Shown one piece after another: positions 51,024 through 53,942 of a stretch of DNA of 53,942 nt. The notes beneath the pieces were generated by a model that ran no database searches, was not told the origin of the DNA, and saw only the letters and a program-made list of their open reading frames with translations. Made by a program: the position numbers and the translations under genes. The DNA comes from Shewanella insulae (GTDB taxonomy: Bacteria > Pseudomonadota > Gammaproteobacteria > Enterobacterales > Shewanellaceae), in contig NZ_WRPA01000025.1 of NCBI RefSeq assembly GCF_009831655.1, positions 1 through 53,942 of the forward strand. The letters run 5' to 3'. How positions within the stretch are numbered: position 1 is the first letter of the stretch; each line of letters starts with the position of its first letter.

Positions 51024-51460
51024 GAGACAAATCGATTTTCATCAACGCTCAACCAGCAAGACGCTGGCTTCCCGTTACCAGAATGCTGGTGGCACAACTT
51101 ATGGCCTTACTTGCAGAGAAACCACCAGCCACCTTGCAGACTGGCGTAACGCTCAACTTTCGTGCCCCTGATTATTCACCTGAATCAGGTGGTATTCATC
51201 CTGTCGAGATCCGCATAGAGCCCTGCCCTACGAACAGCGATTGGCACATCTGCTACATCACTGACTTTGGCTACTTTGGCCGCCCCTACCCTGAGCTGGA
51301 AAAGGATATCGACTTCAACTTCACCACCGGACAGGGGTATCAGGCATTTGTTGGTATTCATCCCCTTAGAAACTTCAGCGGTATCTATCGGATATGGGAA
51401 GCCAACTTCCGCAGCTATCTGAACAACGATACGTTTCAGATAACCATCACTTGGGATTAA
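51020..51460 (+). CDS. DUF2787-family protein
   Basis: The 146-residue protein starts at an ATG overlapping the radC stop (ATGA). It shows the DUF2787 pattern: LNFRAPDYSPESGGIHPVEIRIE, then YITDFGYFGRPYPELEKDIDFNF and FSGIYRIWEANFRSY. The family is confined mainly to mobile elements of Shewanella, Vibrio and relatives, often next to RadC, and has no known function. There is no membrane segment. Confidence 0.85.
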   Translation: MRDKSIFINAQPARRWLPVTRMLVAQLMALLAEKPPATLQTGVTLNFRAPDYSPESGGIHPVEIRIEPCPTNSDWHICYITDFGYFGRPYPELEKDIDFNFTTGQGYQAFVGIHPLRNFSGIYRIWEANFRSYLNNDTFQITITWD

Positions 51461-51527
51461 CCCACCAATGCAGCAAGAAGGACTGTAAGACCTTTATGCT
51501 GCCGATTAGATAACAAGGAGAATCATC

Positions 51528-51692
51528 ATTAACGAACTAATGAAGCAGGTCGCTAAAGCCGCACTACTGACCATAGTGCCAATCTTAATCCAAGCATTCG
51601 CTGACGAATATCTGTCAGGTGAAGACCCTTGGGTTAACCACCAAAGTAACCATGGCCTAGATGACGAGGATAACGAGAAGGAGATTTCCTGA
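51528..51692 (+). CDS. small island protein with apparent ATT start
   Basis: The 54-codon frame encodes an N-terminal amphipathic or hydrophobic helix (AALLTIVPILIQAFA) and a very acidic C-terminal tail (GLDDEDNEKEIS). AAGGAG stands six bases before an ATT (51528) that is in frame with an ATG at 51540, whose own spacing (18 bases) is too long. I therefore suggest ATT as the start, which is rare. Small hydrophobic-acidic proteins often follow DUF2787 in such elements. It could be a membrane-associated peptide or an antitoxin-like protein; the function is unknown. Confidence 0.5.
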   Translation: MNELMKQVAKAALLTIVPILIQAFADEYLSGEDPWVNHQSNHGLDDEDNEKEIS

Positions 51693-51721
51693 GTCCTCGC
51701 CGTACAGGTCAATAGACCAAG

Positions 51722-51767
51722 CCCATGTGACATAGCAAAAAAGGAAGCTTAAACCATGTCACATGGG
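51722..51767. repeat. perfect 12-bp inverted repeat upstream of the serine recombinase
   Basis: CCCATGTGACAT and ATGTCACATGGG flank a 22-base spacer, about 70 bases before the recombinase start. It could be a res-like or operator site for the recombinase, or a transcription end for the preceding small gene. Confidence 0.65.
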
Positions 51768-51835
51768 TCCCTTTCCGACTTTTGACACGTTTAGTCAGTG
51801 AACCTAGACCCTAATGACCAACTAAGGAGACCATG

Positions 51836-52390
51836 ATGGCAACCATTGGATATGCCCGAGTATCAACCACAGGACAAAGCCTAGATGCCCAACTCGCCGC
51901 CCTGAGTCCATGCGATAAGGTGTTTCAGGAGAAAGTTAGCGGTGCTAAAGATGACCGGCCACAACTCACCTTAATGCTAGAGTTTGTACGTGAAGGTGAT
52001 TCAGTTGTAGTGACCAAATTAGACAGGCTGGCAAGAAACACCCGACACTTACTGGAAATCGCAGAGTTTCTTGCCACTAAGAAAGTCACCCTGAAAATCC
52101 AAAACCTAGGGATTGATACAGGTACGCCAACCGGAAAGTTAATGCTAACTATGGTCGGTGCGATAGCCACGTTTGAGCGAGAGTTAATGTTAGAACGACA
52201 AGCTGAAGGGATCGCTCTAGCAAAGCAACGTGGGAGCTATAAAGGACGTAAGCCCATCGCCATGCTCAAACGAAACCAAGTGGTGGTCATGCTGCAAGAA
52301 GGCATACCAAAAGCCGAGATTGCCAAGCGTACAGGCATTTCCCTATCAAGTGTGCAGCGAATAGCGAAAGACCAACGAAAGAAGACATGA
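51836..52390 (+). CDS. small serine recombinase (resolvase/invertase family)
   Basis: The 184-residue protein has the resolvase catalytic domain: IGYARVSTTGQSLDAQL with the nucleophilic Ser, then VVTKLDRLARNTRHLLEIAEF, and GKLMLTMVGAIATFERELMLERQ, the E helix. It ends in a DNA-binding helix-turn-helix (IAKRTGISLSSVQRIAK). It would resolve or invert DNA at short palindromic sites. AAGGAG lies six bases before the ATG at 51836; an ATG one codon earlier is possible. As the element already has a tyrosine integrase, its role may be resolution of dimers or control of cargo DNA. Confidence 0.92.
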   Translation: MATIGYARVSTTGQSLDAQLAALSPCDKVFQEKVSGAKDDRPQLTLMLEFVREGDSVVVTKLDRLARNTRHLLEIAEFLATKKVTLKIQNLGIDTGTPTGKLMLTMVGAIATFERELMLERQAEGIALAKQRGSYKGRKPIAMLKRNQVVVMLQEGIPKAEIAKRTGISLSSVQRIAKDQRKKT

Positions 52391-52498
52391 TGAAGTCACA
52401 ATGGAGATCATCTACCAAGTTGACTCCATAGTGCCTTTTCACAAACTTCTCATACTGAATGAGCTTGAGGTTAGTTAGCCACAAGAATGAATTGTCTG

Positions 52499-52557
52499 AA
52501 GTCCTTTGGTTTCGCAAGAGACTTTATAAGAAGTAAATGATAGAATCCAAAGGACTT
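52499..52557. repeat. 11-bp inverted repeat framing the promoter region of the ParA-like gene
   Basis: AAGTCCTTTGG (52499-52509) and CCAAAGGACTT (52547-52557) are perfect reverse complements 37 bases apart, just before the ATPase gene at 52582. The AT-rich spacer holds TATAAG. The arrangement suggests autoregulation or a DNA site used by the ATPase. Confidence 0.55.
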
Positions 52558-52581
52558 TCACCTAACCAAAATGGAGTTTAA

Positions 52582-53589
52582 ATGGTTCCAGTTATTAGCG
52601 TGTTTAACAATAAAGGCGGCGTTGGCAAAACTACATATTTGTTCCATGTAGCTCACCTACTAGCTAAAAAAGGCAAACGAATCTTAATGGTGGATCTCGA
52701 TAGCCAATGTAACCTTTCCTCATATTGCTTAAAGGATGAGCAATTAAGTGAGGCTTGGGAAGAAACCGGAAACAGCATGTACCGTGTTGTTGAGCCAATC
52801 TATAGAGGTTTAGGTGACTTTCGCGAATTAGCTCCAATGCAATTCAATACCCAGTACCCCACTCTTTTTCTTGCCCCAGGTGATATAGCACTGAGCAACT
52901 TTGAAGATAGATTGGGTGATTCTTGGAACGCCGCACGAGGCGGCTCTGAACCAGATATCAGGGTCCAATCGGCGATCCACAGGTATATTCGATGGGCATC
53001 TAAAAATGTCAATGCTGATGCAGTATTTGTTGATTTAGGACCAAACTTGGGAGCACTCAACAGGGCTGTTCTCGGTAGTAGTGATTACTTCATTGTACCG
53101 ATGTCACCAGATTTGTTCTCAATAAGAGGCACAGAGAACTTAGGTAACAAAATGCTTAACTGGAACGATGGCTGGGTACAGTGTCAAGAAGCATGGAAAG
53201 CCAGAGGTACTGTTGATATAGACATACCTAAAGGAGCTCCTAAGTTTTTAGGTTATGTAAAACAACAACATAACATTAGAAACAACCAAAAAGGAATGAC
53301 TCTAGGGTGGCAAATATTCGGCAATAGAGTTGACGGAGCAATCAGAGAGAATGTAGTAGAGAAGCTTCAGCCAAGAGGACAAGTGTTCGAGTGGGATGGT
53401 AAAGATTTAAATTGGCATCTAGGTGACATCCCAAACCTTCATAGTCTTGTACCCTATTCATTAGAAGCGAAAAAACCTGTTTTCGACTGTACAGGTCGAG
53501 ATAAGCTTAGAGGTGCTCACATCACTAAAGCCCGAAAGTCAGCAAGTCATTACAAAGGAATTATTGAACGTCTAATGCATGTCATTTAA
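52582..53589 (+). CDS. solitary ParA-like ATPase, likely island cargo
   Basis: The 335-residue protein is a ParA/Soj-type ATPase with the deviant Walker A FNNKGGVGKTTYL, Walker A' ILMVDLDSQCNLSSY and Walker B AVFVDLGPNLGAL. It is longer than partition ATPases, with an insertion around residues 60-125 and an extra region at about 215-310 containing KQQHNIRNNQKGMTLGWQIF and many Trp residues. No ParB or RHH partner gene follows. It is the last gene of the element, has the most AT-rich codon use in it, and sits at the usual position for variable cargo. A defence or replication-control role is possible but unproven. Confidence 0.8.
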   Translation: MVPVISVFNNKGGVGKTTYLFHVAHLLAKKGKRILMVDLDSQCNLSSYCLKDEQLSEAWEETGNSMYRVVEPIYRGLGDFRELAPMQFNTQYPTLFLAPGDIALSNFEDRLGDSWNAARGGSEPDIRVQSAIHRYIRWASKNVNADAVFVDLGPNLGALNRAVLGSSDYFIVPMSPDLFSIRGTENLGNKMLNWNDGWVQCQEAWKARGTVDIDIPKGAPKFLGYVKQQHNIRNNQKGMTLGWQIFGNRVDGAIRENVVEKLQPRGQVFEWDGKDLNWHLGDIPNLHSLVPYSLEAKKPVFDCTGRDKLRGAHITKARKSASHYKGIIERLMHVI

Positions 53590-53597
53590 TAAATGCC

Positions 53598-53618
53598 TGT
53601 GCTACATTCTGTGCTACA
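53598..53618 (+). repeat. right pair of TGTGCTACA repeats (candidate integrase arm sites)
   Basis: TGTGCTACA occurs at 53598-53606 and 53610-53618, matching the left pair in period and orientation. It lies 60 bases inside the right attachment repeat. Confidence 0.65.
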
Positions 53619-53677
53619 TAACCCACTGTCGGTTCCAGAAAGAAATCAGGTAGTTAGGTAATGGGGGTTTGACATAA

Positions 53678-53690
53678 GCCGCCTCCACCA
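53678..53690 (+). repeat. right attachment repeat (attR core)
   Basis: GCCGCCTCCACCA is the exact copy of the ssrA 3' end and marks the right border of the element. Confidence 0.85.
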
Positions 53691-53701
53691 ATAAAAGGAT
53701 T

Positions 53702-53728
53702 AAAGACGTCTCAGGACGTCTTTTTTTC
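53702..53728 (+). terminator. probable original ssrA terminator, displaced by the island
   Basis: AAAGACGTC and GACGTCTTT pair around TCAG and are followed by TTTT. It begins 12 bases after the attR repeat, the spacing expected for the terminator of ssrA before insertion. Confidence 0.8.
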
Positions 53729-53815
53729 TGCCTACCGCAGTCTAAAATCAACAACTTAGCTCACACTTTAGAACAAGGACGTCCGAAGGAAGCTTGAGTT
53801 TATTGGAACACAGAT

Positions 53816-53942
53816 TGTAGTGGCATAGTGAATTTGGCCACCTGAATAGACGAAGTGATAGACTCACTTCTGGAAAAAAGGTGGTAGAAATGAAGAACAC
53901 AAGACCGACATTCAGTGCAGAGTTCAAATTAGAAGCTGCGCA
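53816..53942 (+). mobile_element. IS3-family insertion sequence, left end, cut by the window edge
   Basis: The segment starting TGTAGTGGCATAGTG looks like the terminal inverted repeat of an IS3-group element. A transposase orfA begins at 53890. Only the first 127 bases are inside the window. Confidence 0.65.
53890..53942 (+). CDS. IS3-type transposase OrfA, N-terminal fragment
   Basis: Only 17 codons are visible. They read MKNTRPTFSAEFKLEAA, which matches the conserved start of IS3/IS911-type OrfA helix-turn-helix proteins (FSAEFK followed by an Ala-rich segment). The gene continues beyond the window. Confidence 0.7.
   Translation, partial: MKNTRPTFSAEFKLEAA

Larger units (their letters stand above)
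47273..53690 (+). mobile_element. 6.4-kb integrative element in ssrA
   Basis: The element is bounded by the 13-bp repeats at 47260 and 53678. It encodes, in order, a tyrosine integrase, a PD-(D/E)XK-like protein, RadC, a DUF2787 protein, a 54-aa protein, a small serine recombinase and a ParA-like ATPase, all on the plus strand. It has no replication, relaxase or structural phage genes, so it is probably a mobilised or satellite-type genomic island. Paired TGTGCTACA repeats occur inside both ends. Base composition is more AT-rich than that of the flanking housekeeping genes, especially in the last gene. Confidence 0.85.

Noticed and set aside
52582..53589. Plasmid partition module
   Set aside because: No ParB, RHH or centromere-like iterons next to the ATPase and no replication gene in the element.

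Overview
The window looks like a chromosomal segment of a marine Shewanella. The gene order and protein sequences are gammaproteobacterial, the tmRNA encodes the tag ANDDNYALAA, and the sonM/sonA pair closely resembles the split borosin pair known from Shewanella oneidensis. The species cannot be fixed from sequence alone.

Layout. (1) 1-2500 is a gene-poor accessory stretch with three small orphan genes, an integron attC-like hairpin and a 92-bp tandem repeat. (2) 2555-5397 (minus) is cydABX, the cytochrome bd oxidase operon, with a perfect FNR-type box upstream; 6066-6348 looks like a stand-alone transcript with a 25-codon ORF. (3) 6639-18395 is housekeeping: purL, mltF, tadA, guaA/guaB, xseA and an unknown exported protein. 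(4) 18586-27480 (minus) is the conserved run rlmN-pilW-rodZ-ispG-hisS-yfgM-bamB-der, covering tRNA/rRNA maturation, isoprenoids, cell shape, outer-membrane assembly and ribosome assembly. (5) 27626-36793 holds a CNNM/CBS membrane protein, a 5'-nucleotidase-family protein without a signal peptide, a GNAT enzyme, an NrfJ-like exported protein, a DUF3820 protein, an orphan ParA/ribbon-helix-helix pair, mtfA, an NTF2-like exported protein and an HDOD-GAF regulator. (6) 37142-40208 is aceBA (glyoxylate shunt), preceded by about 1.1 kb without genes that carries a 22-bp palindrome. (7) 41314-44227 (minus) is the most striking locus: a split borosin RiPP system (N-methyltransferase and Nif11-like precursor) in one transcription unit with an exported-TPR/transmembrane/GGDEF diguanylate cyclase. 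(8) 44624-47272 is bamE, rnfH, ratA, smpB and ssrA.

(9) A compact 6.4-kb integrative element, 47273-53690, sits in the 3' end of ssrA. It is bounded by 13-bp direct repeats, with paired TGTGCTACA repeats inside both ends. It carries a tyrosine integrase, an overlapping PD-(D/E)XK-like protein, RadC, DUF2787, a 54-aa protein with an apparent ATT start, a small serine recombinase and a solitary ParA-like ATPase as likely cargo. An IS3-family element begins just beyond it and is cut by the window end.

The main biological hypothesis is that the borosin peptide and the TPR-GGDEF protein form a functional unit, with a backbone-N-methylated peptide linked to c-di-GMP signalling. The methyltransferase/precursor part is supported by recognised homology. 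The link to signalling is inference from gene order.
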